In this document: positions 17,824 through 26,862 of the stretch, piece by piece
How the letters are laid out: each line of letters starts with the position of its first letter
How positions within the stretch are numbered: the first letter of the stretch is position 1
Source: Spirochaeta cellobiosiphila DSM 17781
Lineage (GTDB): Bacteria; Spirochaetota; Spirochaetia; DSM-17781
DNA: 64,000 nucleotides
Assembly: GCF_000426705.1 (NCBI RefSeq)
Contig: NZ_KE384559.1
Coordinates: 87,538-151,537, forward strand
Direction of reading: 5' to 3'
Notes under the pieces: model-generated
What the model saw: only the letters and a program-made list of their open reading frames with translations
What the model was told of the DNA's origin: nothing
Databases searched by the model: none
Program-made: the position numbers and the translations under genes

Positions 17824-19602
17824 TCACTGTCCTCCAACTATACTTGCTGAAATGTCTTCAGCTTCTTTGGATAGTCCTTTACTCTTATCTTTAACCATTG
17901 ATCGGATTTCACGTTCTAATGACTCAAACTCACCACTCTTCCATTCAACCCCGTTCCAGTCAATAAACTTCTGTCTCAACTGATTGAAAAAGGTACGAAT
18001 AGTGTCTTTATCTGTTAGGTCAAAGTCTGAACCAAGAATTTGATACATCAAATCAAAAACAAAGGTTTGTCTTTCCGGGCTAACCGAATTGTCTACTGGA
18101 TCAAAAGAATTCTGTTGAAGATAAACAGCATCCAAGAATTCACTCTTCATAAAAATAAGATAATCATCCAGACTTGTTCCTTCTTCACCAACAACCTTCA
18201 TCATTTGCCCTATCTCTGTTCCTCGGATAAGAACTTTTCTAGCAAAATCCGCTCTTGGCTGATCGATAACACCTTTATATTTACTCCAGGACTCTAGAGG
18301 GTGAATAGCAGGATATTTACGGGCATCCGATCGTTCTCTTGTCAAACCATGGAAAGCACCGACTACTTTTAATGTGGCCTGAGTTACAGGCTCTTCAAAG
18401 TTACCACCAGCAGGAGATACAGTACCTCCTATAGTAATAGAACCTTGATTTCCATCTCTAAGTCGAACAACACCAGCTCTTTCATAGAAACCAGCGATAG
18501 TTGATTCCAGATAAGCAGGAAAAGCTTCTTCTCCCGGAATTTCTTCCAAACGACCAGACATTTCTCTCATAGCCTGAGCCCATCTTGAAGTAGAATCTGC
18601 TAAAAGAAGAACATTAAGTCCCATCTGACGATAATATTCCGCCAGAGTAACTCCTGTATATACAGAAGCTTCCCGGCTAGCTACCGGCATAGATGAGGTA
18701 TTACAAATGATAATGGTTCGTTCCATCAACGTTCGCCCTGTCTTAGGGTCTAACAACTCAGGAAATTCTTTCAAAGTCTCAACAACTTCACCAGCACGTT
18801 CTCCACAAGCTGTCAGGATTACAACATCTACGTCAGCGTTACGGCTCGTTACTTGCTGAAGAACCGTCTTACCAGCTCCGAATGGACCGGGAATACAATA
18901 AGTCCCGCCCTTAGCTACTGGTAAAAAGGTATCGATCAACCTCATTTGTGTTACCATTGGTTCTGTTGGTTGAAGTCTCTCTTCGTAGGCAGTAATTGCT
19001 TTTTTTACTGGCCAGAAGAAGCTCATCGTTAAAGGGTATTTATTGCCCTTGGAATCTTCAAGTACGGCTATTTCTTGGTCAACATTATATGAACCTGGTT
19101 CTGTAATGCTAACTACTTTATAATTCTCTGTCATATAATAGGGAACTTGAACTTTATGTTCAAAAGAAAACTCAGGAACAGTTCCTAATGTTGCTGAACC
19201 TGTAACTTCACTTCCTACTTGAACTACAGGAGTCCAATCCCATTTCTTATTTCTTGGTAATGGCTGAAGATATATACCTCTTTCTAAAAAGAACCCACAT
19301 TCTGCAGCAAGTTCAGGAAGAGGGTTCTGAAGACCATCATAGACCTGTGTTAACAGTCCTGGCCCCAACTCAACAGCCAACATTTCTTCGGTAAATTCGA
19401 CGATATCACCAATACCAATACCATTGGTTATCTCGAATACCTGCATATCTGCTCTATCACCTCGAATACGGATGACCTCAGCTTTTAATCTTTTGTCACC
19501 AACGATAACATAGGCAACTTCGTTCATGGCTATTTGCCCTGAAAAACTCACAGTTACCATGTTACCATTGACACCTACTACGATTCCCGTCGCTCTTGCC
19601 AT
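17824..19602 (-). CDS. ntpA: V-type ATP synthase subunit A (catalytic)
   Basis: A 592-residue catalytic head subunit that hydrolyses or makes ATP. It has the N-terminal barrel (VVGVNGNMVTVSF), the A-specific insert with LERGIYLQPLPRNKKWDW, and the Walker A loop GPFGAGKTVLQQ. The catalytic-Glu region is CGERAGEVVETLKEFPEL, with LLADSTSRWAQAMREMSGRLEEIPGEEAFPAYL as the Walker B and arginine area. A non-homologous A insert at about residues 110-200 separates it from F-type beta subunits. It lies 12 bases after the DUF2764 gene. It is complete. Confidence 0.96.
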   Translation of the reverse strand: MARATGIVVGVNGNMVTVSFSGQIAMNEVAYVIVGDKRLKAEVIRIRGDRADMQVFEITNGIGIGDIVEFTEEMLAVELGPGLLTQVYDGLQNPLPELAAECGFFLERGIYLQPLPRNKKWDWTPVVQVGSEVTGSATLGTVPEFSFEHKVQVPYYMTENYKVVSITEPGSYNVDQEIAVLEDSKGNKYPLTMSFFWPVKKAITAYEERLQPTEPMVTQMRLIDTFLPVAKGGTYCIPGPFGAGKTVLQQVTSRNADVDVVILTACGERAGEVVETLKEFPELLDPKTGRTLMERTIIICNTSSMPVASREASVYTGVTLAEYYRQMGLNVLLLADSTSRWAQAMREMSGRLEEIPGEEAFPAYLESTIAGFYERAGVVRLRDGNQGSITIGGTVSPAGGNFEEPVTQATLKVVGAFHGLTRERSDARKYPAIHPLESWSKYKGVIDQPRADFARKVLIRGTEIGQMMKVVGEEGTSLDDYLIFMKSEFLDAVYLQQNSFDPVDNSVSPERQTFVFDLMYQILGSDFDLTDKDTIRTFFNQLRQKFIDWNGVEWKSGEFESLEREIRSMVKDKSKGLSKEAEDISASIVGGQ

Positions 19603-19614
19603 TATCTACTCCAA

Positions 19615-20151
19615 TTAAATCTCAATATCCATATTGTTACGAATCTCGTTATAGGTACCTTCAAAGTTCATACGTCCCATTTTAGGTTCGAACAATGTCT
19701 TGCGATTCAGAATTTGAAGCTTCAAATAGTATATTTGAAGATATTCCAAATCAAAATAATGTCCTGTTTCAAGATTCTCCAAAAACTCCCATCGAAGCTC
19801 GTTTAGGTAACTCTCAGCTTCCAAAGGATTACCCTTACTAACTGCTTCCCTAGCTTTATCCTCCAAATTGGCAGTTGGTTGATAAGAACCATTGAATTCC
19901 CATTGTCTCTTTTGAGCTCTTTGAACGGCTAAATACAGACGCAAGGATCTCTCAAAACTAATCCATTCTCTTAGAATGTGATTAGCTTTTGATGATTCCT
20001 TAGGAATAAGTCTGCAGGCATCAACCAATGCAAATTCCTTTGGAGTTAATTTTTCCTGAAGATATTGTAAATAATCAACATCAGATAAGGTAGGTTGGGA
20101 TTGATAAGTTAATGAAGGTAAAGAAGCGACCGTGAAATAATACATCCCCAC
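19615..20151 (-). CDS. DUF2764 protein of the V-ATPase operon (C-subunit-like?)
   Basis: This 178-residue protein begins MGMYYFTVASLPSL, the usual DUF2764 opening (YYF/YYL-VASLP). It is all-helical in appearance, with a conserved centre (FERSLRLYLAVQRAQKR). The gene sits between E and A, where other V-ATPase operons carry subunit C, and it is regularly found there in spirochaetes. A role as a functional C subunit joining stalk and ring is therefore plausible but inferred. AAGGAG is 6 bases before a GTG at 20151 and 12 before an ATG two codons later, so I used the GTG; the ATG (20145) is the alternative. Confidence 0.85.
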   Translation of the reverse strand: MGMYYFTVASLPSLTYQSQPTLSDVDYLQYLQEKLTPKEFALVDACRLIPKESSKANHILREWISFERSLRLYLAVQRAQKRQWEFNGSYQPTANLEDKAREAVSKGNPLEAESYLNELRWEFLENLETGHYFDLEYLQIYYLKLQILNRKTLFEPKMGRMNFEGTYNEIRNNMDIEI

Positions 20152-20154
20152 GGT

Positions 20155-20772
20155 TTACTCCTTATCCTTTACGGACTCTCTTATAATCTGGGATAATTTT
20201 GGATTAAGATATTCACTAATCGTCTCTGCTAACCCTTCACTGGTGAAATTGTAGAAAGCACTACCGTCTTTTTCACCAATTTGGAAGCCATTATTAACGG
20301 ATGAACCGATCTTAATTTCAACTCCCTTTTTTAATTCAGCAGACAACTCTGCGGTTAAGGACGATTCCAGTTTTTTAAGTTGCTCTTCACTTAAAAGAAC
20401 ATCTAACTCCGCTACTTCGCCATTCTTCCAGTTTTTAACGACTGTAACAATCGCGTCTTTTAAAGTATCCCCTGTCATTGCTGAATCGACCTGGGATTTA
20501 ACAACAGAATCAAACAGGGCAGTTACTTTCTTTTCCATAGTTAACAGTAGATCTCTTCCTGCCTGTTTTAAGGAAGCATTTGAAGCAGCTTCCCTTTTTG
20601 CAATATCTACTTTAGCCTGTTCTCTTTCAGCAGCAGCTTTGGATTTTGCCTCGCTGATGATAGCCGCGGCTTTTTTTTCCGCGTCTTTAAGGATTTGCTC
20701 TGACTGACTTTCGGCGCTCTTCACACCTTCCGTTTTAATCTTGTCAATTAATTCTTTGAGTGTACTATCCAT
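20155..20772 (-). CDS. ntpE: V-type ATP synthase subunit E (peripheral stalk)
   Basis: A 205-residue peripheral-stalk subunit that holds the head against rotation. The first 90 residues are a long charged coiled coil rich in Ala, Lys and Glu (SEQILKDAEKKAAAIISEAKSKAAAEREQ). The C-terminal half is the globular head-binding domain, ending in the NGFQIGEKDGSAFYNFT pattern typical of E. It is the first gene of the operon, with a promoter about 60 bases upstream and 3 bases to the DUF2764 gene. The usual partner subunit G/H is not encoded here. Confidence 0.92.
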   Translation of the reverse strand: MDSTLKELIDKIKTEGVKSAESQSEQILKDAEKKAAAIISEAKSKAAAEREQAKVDIAKREAASNASLKQAGRDLLLTMEKKVTALFDSVVKSQVDSAMTGDTLKDAIVTVVKNWKNGEVAELDVLLSEEQLKKLESSLTAELSAELKKGVEIKIGSSVNNGFQIGEKDGSAFYNFTSEGLAETISEYLNPKLSQIIRESVKDKE

Positions 20773-20830
20773 AGCCTTCCTCTATATGAATTTCTTACGA
20801 TTTATTAATCACACGCTTTAATCGAACTTA

Positions 20831-20859
20831 ATATTATTGGATCAAATATAATTAAGCAA
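20831..20859 (-). promoter_or_regulatory. Promoter of the V-ATPase operon
   Basis: On the minus strand TTGCTT (20854-20859) and TAATAT (20831-20836) are separated by 17 bases, a near-consensus sigma-70 promoter 59 bases before the E start. No operator-like repeat was seen at it. Confidence 0.6.
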
Positions 20860-20865
20860 GTAAAA

Positions 20866-20887
20866 AACAATCTTGTTTATTATTGTT
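20866..20887 (-). terminator. Weak terminator after the 117-aa gene
   Basis: A 6-base stem (AACAAT with ATTGTT) is followed on the minus strand by six T. It is short and A/T-only, so read-through into the V-ATPase operon is likely. Confidence 0.35.
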
Positions 20888-20899
20888 GCTTTTTGTCCA

Positions 20900-21253
20900 T
20901 TATAACTTAATATAATCTCGTACTTTTTCTATTTTTCTTGTTAAAAGGACATGGATAGCTTGAGGAAAAGCGGATGAGTTTAAATGATTGTGAAACAATT
21001 CTTGAAGATCATCAATAAAAGGATCTATCTCTTCATATTGAGCAAAATCAAAATTATTCAGATCTTTCATTGCCTCCTTAACTAGTCTCACTTCTCTCAT
21101 GAGCAAAGCTGTATTCTCCTTATAGACAAAATTTGTGATTTCTTTTTCTTTGAGCTTATCCGCAAGGGCAGTACTCAGGGTATGTATATCTTGCTCTAAA
21201 TCACGCAACTCAATTTTAAGAATGTCTACAAACTTCCGAATTTGTTTCTCCAT
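20900..21253 (-). CDS. Small coiled-coil protein upstream of the V-ATPase operon
   Basis: This 117-residue helical protein is rich in heptad-like Leu, Glu and Lys (FVDILKIELRDLEQDIHTLSTALADKLKEKE), with no signal, membrane span or Cys. I do not recognise a family. It lies on the same strand 128 bases upstream of the E gene, separated by a weak terminator and a promoter, so partial cotranscription with the ATPase is possible. AAAGGAG stands before the ATG. A structural or regulatory partner of the ATPase is only a positional guess. Confidence 0.7.
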   Translation of the reverse strand: MEKQIRKFVDILKIELRDLEQDIHTLSTALADKLKEKEITNFVYKENTALLMREVRLVKEAMKDLNNFDFAQYEEIDPFIDDLQELFHNHLNSSAFPQAIHVLLTRKIEKVRDYIKL

Positions 21254-21353
21254 ACAGCATACACTCCTTTATTTAAATTGTAATATCTATTGAACTCACT
21301 GCAAGATTAAAAAAAATATTCCTATTCCCTGTGAAGCCAGTCCACAACTAGTG

Positions 21354-21398
21354 TTGCCAAAGTTTAATTACCCATACATAAAACACTACAATTAGTGT
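21354..21398 (+). promoter_or_regulatory. nrdAB promoter with NrdR box
   Basis: TTGCCA (21354-21359) and CATAAA (21377-21382) are 17 bases apart. Immediately after, ACACTACAATTAGTGT (21383-21398) is a perfect ACACTA/TAGTGT inverted repeat of 16 bases, matching the NrdR box known upstream of ribonucleotide reductase genes. It would cover the transcription start and allow repression by NrdR when dATP is high. A second half-site TAGTGT lies 44 bases upstream (21349-21354) but its partner arm is poor. Confidence 0.65.
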
Positions 21399-21499
21399 CA
21401 ACACATTATAACAACACCATATACAGTAGAAAACCTCTTGATTTTTACTAATAGGAACATTAACATGATTTTTATACTAATATTTGATGAGGTGGTAAA

Positions 21500-24235
21500 G
21501 TGCAAGTAATAAAACGTGATGGTTCTCATGTGGATTTCAATAAAGACCGTATTCATTCAGCTATAAGTAAGGCTTTTGAAGCTCAAAATCTAAATATACT
21601 GGATACTGTGTTAGATGCCCTTGTTGACTCCATAGTGGAGAAACTGGAATCGGTGCAAAACAGTACCCTAACCATAGAATCTATTCAGGATTGTGTTGAA
21701 CTAAGTTTGGCTGAAGCAGGCTACTTCCAAGTAGCCAGAGCCTACATTCTTTACAGAGAAGAACATCGTAAACACAGGGAAGATCGACTAGAACAGATGA
21801 GAAAACAGGCATTACAAGGGAACCTTGAGGTAACAAAGTCATCAGGAGACCGTGTGCCTTTTTCCACGGACAAAATCGTTTCTACACTAGAGAGGGTTAC
21901 AACAGGTTATAGCCGGGACATAGATATCCCTTTAGTATTCCAGGACATCATAAGAAATATCTATCCGGGGATTACAACAAAGCTATTAGAGAAGGCAGCT
22001 ATCCAGTCACTTTCTAATTATATAGAGCGAGACCCTTCCTATGAGAGAGCAGCCGCTAGATTGTTCCTGCAAAAGATATATAAGGAAATTACACAGACAA
22101 GTGACAGGAATCACCAAGGGCAACACGAGCTTCGTAACTCCTTTATTAATAACATAAAGGAAGCGGTAGAACTTAATCATTTTGACAAAAGACTATTGGG
22201 TTTTGATCTTGAGTTATTATCCACACATCTCGATTATCAGAGAGACCAATTATTGCAATTCCGCTCTCTTGAAACCCTGACAGAACGTTATTTCTATCAA
22301 CGGGATAAAGAACTCAAAGAAACACCTCAATCATTTTGGATGAGAGTGGCAATGGGCTTAGCTATTGAAGAACAGAATAAAAACGAAAGGGCAATAGAGT
22401 TCTACCATGTCCTCAGTCAACTCTACTTTATTCCCTCAACCCCTACCCTCTTTCACTCGGGAACAGATTTACCACAGTTATCTTCCTGTTATCTAAGCAC
22501 CGTACCAGATGACTTACAAATGATTTTCAAAGTATTAGGAGACAATGCCCAACTAGCCAAATGGTCTGGAGGAATTGGGAATGACTGGACCCCTGTTAGA
22601 GCCACAGGAGCTATGATCAAAAGTACCAGAGTCGAATCCCAAGGGGTCATCCCTTTCTTAAAAATAGCCAACGATACAACCTTTGCTATTAACAGAAGCG
22701 GTAAACGTCGAGGAGCCGCTTGCGCCTATCTGGAAACATGGCATCTGGATATTGAAGACTTTCTAGACTTAAGACGTAATACGGGAGATGAACGTAGACG
22801 TACTCATGATATGAATACAGCAAACTGGATTCCTGATCTATTTATGGAAAGAGTAAAAAATAAAGGAACATGGACACTTTTTTCTCCTTCTGAAGTACCA
22901 GATCTTCATGATCTATATGGACGCGCTTTTAAAGATAGATATGAATATTACGAAGGATTAGCCAAAGAAGGGAAAATAGCTCAATACAGAGAAATAGAAG
23001 CAGAAAAGCTATGGCGAAAAATGCTAACGAGATTGTTTGAAACAGGACATCCCTGGATAACCTTCAAAGATCCATCCAATATACGTTCCCCACAGGATCA
23101 TGTAGGTGTTGTACATAACTCAAACCTTTGTACTGAAATCACTTTAAATAATAGTGCTGATGAGACCGCTGTTTGTAACTTAGGATCCATTAATATGAGA
23201 AATATGGTCACACGCCATGGCATCATCATGACCAGATTACAAGCAACGATCCGTACAGCCATGCGAATGCTTGATAATGTGATAGATCTTAACTTCTATC
23301 CTACTGAAGAAGCCAAAAACTCCAATATGAGACATAGACCTGTTGGCTTAGGAATGATGGGATTACAGGATGCTCTCTTTATCCAAAGAATACCTTTTGA
23401 TAGTAAGGAAGCTCTGGAATTCACCGACCGATTCACAGAAGCCTTTTCCTATTATGCGCTGGAGGGCTCTTCTGATTTGGCCAAGGAAAGAGGAAGCTAC
23501 TCTTCTTTTAAAGGTTCAAAATGGGACCGTGGTTTACTACCCATTGATACATTGGATCTTCTTGAGGCTCAAAGAGGTCTAACAGTAGACGTAGATCGTA
23601 GTCAAACTTTCGAATGGAATGAACTTAGAGATAAGATCAAAGAACAGGGAATGCGAAACTCCAATACAATGGCTTTAGCACCTACGGCGACTATCTCCAA
23701 TATCGCAGGATCCTTCCCGACTATTGAACCCATCTACAAAAATATCTATGTAAAATCCAATATGAGTGGAGAATTTACCATTCTTAATACTTATATGGTT
23801 GAAGATTTAAAGAATCAAGGCTTATGGTCCAAAGACATGTTGGACAAGATCAAATACTTCGATGGAAATCTTGATGGGATACCTGAGATTCCTGCTGAAT
23901 ATAAACAACTCTATAAAGAAGCCTTTGAAATATCACCAATACAAATGATTGAAATGGCCGCTAGAAGAGCCAAATGGATAGATCAAAGTCAAAGTCATAA
24001 TGTTTTTATGAAGGGAGCTAGTGGTAAAATGCTGGACCAAATCTATATGACAGCCTGGGAAAAAGGTCTTAAAAGCACTTATTATCTACGAACGCTAGCG
24101 GCTTCCCAAATTGAAAAATCGACGCTAGATGCCAAAACCTACGGATTCACACAGAAAAGAGAATATACACAACCTGCTTCTGTTGTAGGAAATATATGTT
24201 CACTAACAGACCCTGAGTGTGAATCATGTCAATAA
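21500..24235 (+). CDS. nrdA: Ribonucleoside-diphosphate reductase, alpha subunit
   Basis: This 911-residue protein reduces ribonucleotides to deoxyribonucleotides. Two ATP-cone domains stand in tandem at the N-terminus (from QVIKRDGSHVDFNKDRI and from EVTKSSGDRVPFSTDKI), which set overall activity. The catalytic barrel shows the active-site Cys in LSSCYLST, the Asn-Cys-Glu triad in NSNLCTEITL and the second redox Cys in AVCNLGSINM. The C-terminal shuttle pair is Cys907 and Cys910 in PECESCQ. The start is GTG with GAGGTGG in front. It is followed after 13 bases by nrdB. Class is decided by the partner subunit, which is class Ic. Confidence 0.96.
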   Translation: MQVIKRDGSHVDFNKDRIHSAISKAFEAQNLNILDTVLDALVDSIVEKLESVQNSTLTIESIQDCVELSLAEAGYFQVARAYILYREEHRKHREDRLEQMRKQALQGNLEVTKSSGDRVPFSTDKIVSTLERVTTGYSRDIDIPLVFQDIIRNIYPGITTKLLEKAAIQSLSNYIERDPSYERAAARLFLQKIYKEITQTSDRNHQGQHELRNSFINNIKEAVELNHFDKRLLGFDLELLSTHLDYQRDQLLQFRSLETLTERYFYQRDKELKETPQSFWMRVAMGLAIEEQNKNERAIEFYHVLSQLYFIPSTPTLFHSGTDLPQLSSCYLSTVPDDLQMIFKVLGDNAQLAKWSGGIGNDWTPVRATGAMIKSTRVESQGVIPFLKIANDTTFAINRSGKRRGAACAYLETWHLDIEDFLDLRRNTGDERRRTHDMNTANWIPDLFMERVKNKGTWTLFSPSEVPDLHDLYGRAFKDRYEYYEGLAKEGKIAQYREIEAEKLWRKMLTRLFETGHPWITFKDPSNIRSPQDHVGVVHNSNLCTEITLNNSADETAVCNLGSINMRNMVTRHGIIMTRLQATIRTAMRMLDNVIDLNFYPTEEAKNSNMRHRPVGLGMMGLQDALFIQRIPFDSKEALEFTDRFTEAFSYYALEGSSDLAKERGSYSSFKGSKWDRGLLPIDTLDLLEAQRGLTVDVDRSQTFEWNELRDKIKEQGMRNSNTMALAPTATISNIAGSFPTIEPIYKNIYVKSNMSGEFTILNTYMVEDLKNQGLWSKDMLDKIKYFDGNLDGIPEIPAEYKQLYKEAFEISPIQMIEMAARRAKWIDQSQSHNVFMKGASGKMLDQIYMTAWEKGLKSTYYLRTLAASQIEKSTLDAKTYGFTQKREYTQPASVVGNICSLTDPECESCQ

Positions 24236-24248
24236 CAAGGATAATGAG

Positions 24249-25244
24249 ATGAGTATAATTAACAATAGCAAAACAGATCCTAATAAGATCTTACCTATTA
24301 CCTATAGTTGGGCCAGACAGCATTATAAAGACGGAATAGCCAATACATGGGCTCCAGAAGAAATTCCTATGCAAGATGATATTGAGCAATGGAAGAATCC
24401 CCATACCCTCACAGAGGAAGAGCGTCGTTTGATATTATGGAATTTGGGATTCTTCTCAACGGCAGAATCCTTGACCGCAAACAACATCGTTCTGGCAGTC
24501 TATCAGCATGTAACAAACCCGGAATGTCGCCAATACCTCTTACGACAGGCTTTTGAAGAAGCTATACACACGGATACTTTTATCTACTGTTGCGATTCCC
24601 TGGGCTTAGATCCTGACGAAATCTATAAGATGTATCAAACCGTTCCTTCTATAAAAGAAAAAGATGATTATGTCGTGAATTTGACCCAGTCTGTCTTCAA
24701 TCCAAACTTTTCTACAGAAGGTTCTGATAATATTCAAAAATTCGTCCATGATCTCATTGGTTACTATGTGATAATGGAAGGAATTTTCTTCTACGCAGGG
24801 TTTGCTATGATGCTGGCCATGAAACGTCAAAAGAAGATGGTCGGTATTGGGGAACAATTCGAATATATTATGCGCGATGAAAGTCTTCACCTCGCCTTTG
24901 GTTGTGATTTAATCAACACCATTGTTAGCGAAAATCCAGAAATATGGACACCAGAGTTTCAAGAAGAAATTATCGCCTTGATAAAAGAGGCCGTAGAACT
25001 GGAAAAAATCTATGCGAATGATGCCTGCCCGGGAGGGATTCTTGGTATAAATGCTACTGAGTTCAGTAAATATGTAGAACACATAGCTGATAGGCGTCTA
25101 GAACGAATCAATCTACCAGTACAATATCATAGGGAAAATCCTTTCCCCTGGATGAGTCAATCTACAGATTTGTCTAAGGAAAAGAATTTCTTTGAGACTA
25201 GAGTTACTGAATACCAGCAAGGATCCAGCCTTTCTTGGGATTAA
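24249..25244 (+). CDS. nrdB: Ribonucleoside-diphosphate reductase, beta subunit, class Ic
   Basis: This 331-residue subunit makes the radical for NrdA. Counting from the ATG at 24249, the six metal ligands are Glu73 (TAESL), Glu104 and His107 (EEAIH), Glu177 (VIMEG), and Glu211 and His214 (DESLH). Their spacing (31, 3, 73, 34, 3) equals that of Chlamydia trachomatis R2c. The radical Tyr position, four after His107, is Phe111, as in R2c, and the first ligand is Glu rather than Asp. A Mn/Fe cofactor in place of a tyrosyl radical is therefore expected. The frame is open to 24219, but AAGGA precedes the ATG at 24249. Cotranscribed with nrdA. Confidence 0.95.
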   Translation: MSIINNSKTDPNKILPITYSWARQHYKDGIANTWAPEEIPMQDDIEQWKNPHTLTEEERRLILWNLGFFSTAESLTANNIVLAVYQHVTNPECRQYLLRQAFEEAIHTDTFIYCCDSLGLDPDEIYKMYQTVPSIKEKDDYVVNLTQSVFNPNFSTEGSDNIQKFVHDLIGYYVIMEGIFFYAGFAMMLAMKRQKKMVGIGEQFEYIMRDESLHLAFGCDLINTIVSENPEIWTPEFQEEIIALIKEAVELEKIYANDACPGGILGINATEFSKYVEHIADRRLERINLPVQYHRENPFPWMSQSTDLSKEKNFFETRVTEYQQGSSLSWD

Positions 25245-25259
25245 AGTTGTTATGATTAT

Positions 25260-25290
25260 CTGTTATACTCGGCAAAAAGGAGTATAACAG
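25260..25290 (+). promoter_or_regulatory. Hairpin hiding the ribosome binding site of the VOC gene
   Basis: CTGTTATACTC (25260-25270) and its perfect complement (25280-25290) form an 11-base stem with a 9-base loop ending directly at the ATG. The AAGGAG at 25277-25282 is half loop, half stem. A TATACT within the left arm could also be a -10 box, in which case the repeat may act as DNA operator instead. There is no T-run, so it is not a good terminator. Confidence 0.5.
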
Positions 25291-25662
25291 ATGAATTATT
25301 CCCTAATCACTACTTATGTTAAGGATATGGACACATCACTTGAATTTTATACAAAGATCTTAGGATTGCCTATTATACGGCAAATCCAGGCAGGACCTAA
25401 TAAAATCACATTCCTGGAACATAATGGTTCCCAATTAGAGTTGATAGAAAACAAAACACAAAAAGCCCCCCATCATGGTAGTGATGTATCAATTGGCTAT
25501 AACGTCAGTTCCCTGGAAGAAACCATGGACTTTCTGAAAGGCCATGGTATTGCAGATATCGAAGGGCCTATTCAACCAGATCCATCTACTAAATTCATTT
25601 ATATCAGAGATCCAGATGGACTGAAGATTCAGCTTCTTGAACGAAAAGACAGAAGTAATTAA
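25291..25662 (+). CDS. VOC (glyoxalase/bleomycin-resistance fold) protein
   Basis: A 123-residue single-module VOC protein. It has the typical opening YVKDMDTSLEFYTKILGLP and the ending IYIRDPDGLKIQLLE. Compared with GloA, the first metal His is absent (SLITTYV), the central His is not in SIGYNVSS, and the last Glu is Gln in IQLLER, so it is unlikely to be a normal glyoxalase I. The start follows a hairpin that may control translation. Its stop overlaps the stop of the convergent methyltransferase gene by four bases. Substrate is unknown. Confidence 0.8.
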   Translation: MNYSLITTYVKDMDTSLEFYTKILGLPIIRQIQAGPNKITFLEHNGSQLELIENKTQKAPHHGSDVSIGYNVSSLEETMDFLKGHGIADIEGPIQPDPSTKFIYIRDPDGLKIQLLERKDRSN

Positions 25663-26780
25663 TTTACTTCTGCCCAAACTTCTTCAGCCACTTCCTTCAC
25701 AAAGGAAATCTTATTCCACTGCTGTTCCTCAGAGAGAACATTCCCCTCTTCTGTGGAGGCAAAGCCACATTGTGTACTAAGACTTAATCTATCTAAGGGA
25801 ATGATTTTAGCCGCCTCTTTTATTCTGGCAATAACTTCTTCTTTCTTTTCTAATTCACCAATTTTTGAAGACACTAACCCAAGAACAACATGCTTATTAT
25901 CTGTAAGCTCTTTTAAAGGAGTGAAATCTCCCGCTCTATCCGTATCGAACTCTAAGTAGTAGGCGTCAACCTTCTCTTTACCTAAGAGTTGAGGAGCAAT
26001 AGGATCATACCCTCCAGAACCAGCCCAGGTTGAACGGAAGTTACCTCGGCATACATGTGTTGTTAGTTGCAAATCATCAGGTCGTTTTTCAATGGCCTTA
26101 TTATTAATGGAAGAGAAAGTATCCGCCATCTGATCCAGATCAACACCATGGGTAGATACATTATCCCGGAACTTCTTATCACTAAGCATTCCCCATGTAC
26201 AATCATCCAGCTGTAAATGCCTGCATCCCAAGTCATATATGGCTTGAATGAACCCTTGATAAGCCAGAGCTATATCCTGAGCCAACTCTTCCTCACTATC
26301 ATAGTATTTTTCGATAAAAGGCTGATTTTCAGGACGCTGTAACTCAGATAACAATTGACTAGGAGCGGGAATAGTTTGACGAGGAATGAGCTCCTCTCCT
26401 ACCGCCTCTTTTAAAAATGTAAAATGTTTAAGAAAAGGATGGGTCCCATCAAATTCGACCTTTCCTTCTAATTGAGCCGTTTCCTTCCGCGTTTCAACAC
26501 CTTGGAATGGGTATCCTGTTTGTAAATCTGTCTTTCTTATCCCCTTGAAGCCCCACATAAAATCAAGATGCCACCAGGACCTTCTAAATTCCCCATCAGT
26601 GACAGCTTTTAACCCCAGAGATTTCTGCTTTGCAATAAGCTTCAAGATTTCCTGATCCTCAACTTTCTGTAATTCTTCCTCAGATATCTGTCCTTGCAAG
26701 AATTGGTCCCGTGCCTGTTTAAGAACCTGAGGGCGAAGGTAACTACCTACGATATCGTATCTAAAAGGATTATATGACAT
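25659..26780 (-). CDS. MetE C-domain-like cobalamin-independent methyltransferase (YxjG type)
   Basis: A 373-residue single-domain member of the cobalamin-independent methionine synthase II family, matching YxjG/YxjH rather than the double-length MetE. It opens YDIVGSYLRPQVLKQAR. It has the substrate-site AVTDGEFRRSWWHLDF and LQLDDCTWGM, and zinc-site residues in TTHVCRGNFRSTW and STQCGF. It likely forms methionine or recycles a thioether from homocysteine, using a methyl donor that is not fixed by sequence. A MetR-like regulator is transcribed divergently with a MetR box between, which supports a role in methionine supply. Confidence 0.88.
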   Translation of the reverse strand: MSYNPFRYDIVGSYLRPQVLKQARDQFLQGQISEEELQKVEDQEILKLIAKQKSLGLKAVTDGEFRRSWWHLDFMWGFKGIRKTDLQTGYPFQGVETRKETAQLEGKVEFDGTHPFLKHFTFLKEAVGEELIPRQTIPAPSQLLSELQRPENQPFIEKYYDSEEELAQDIALAYQGFIQAIYDLGCRHLQLDDCTWGMLSDKKFRDNVSTHGVDLDQMADTFSSINNKAIEKRPDDLQLTTHVCRGNFRSTWAGSGGYDPIAPQLLGKEKVDAYYLEFDTDRAGDFTPLKELTDNKHVVLGLVSSKIGELEKKEEVIARIKEAAKIIPLDRLSLSTQCGFASTEEGNVLSEEQQWNKISFVKEVAEEVWAEVN

Positions 26781-26862
26781 GGGTTGACTCCTTAATAACT
26801 AATGTAAAACAAGCATAACAAAGGACATTGATAAATAAAAATGATATTATCTCATGGATCTA

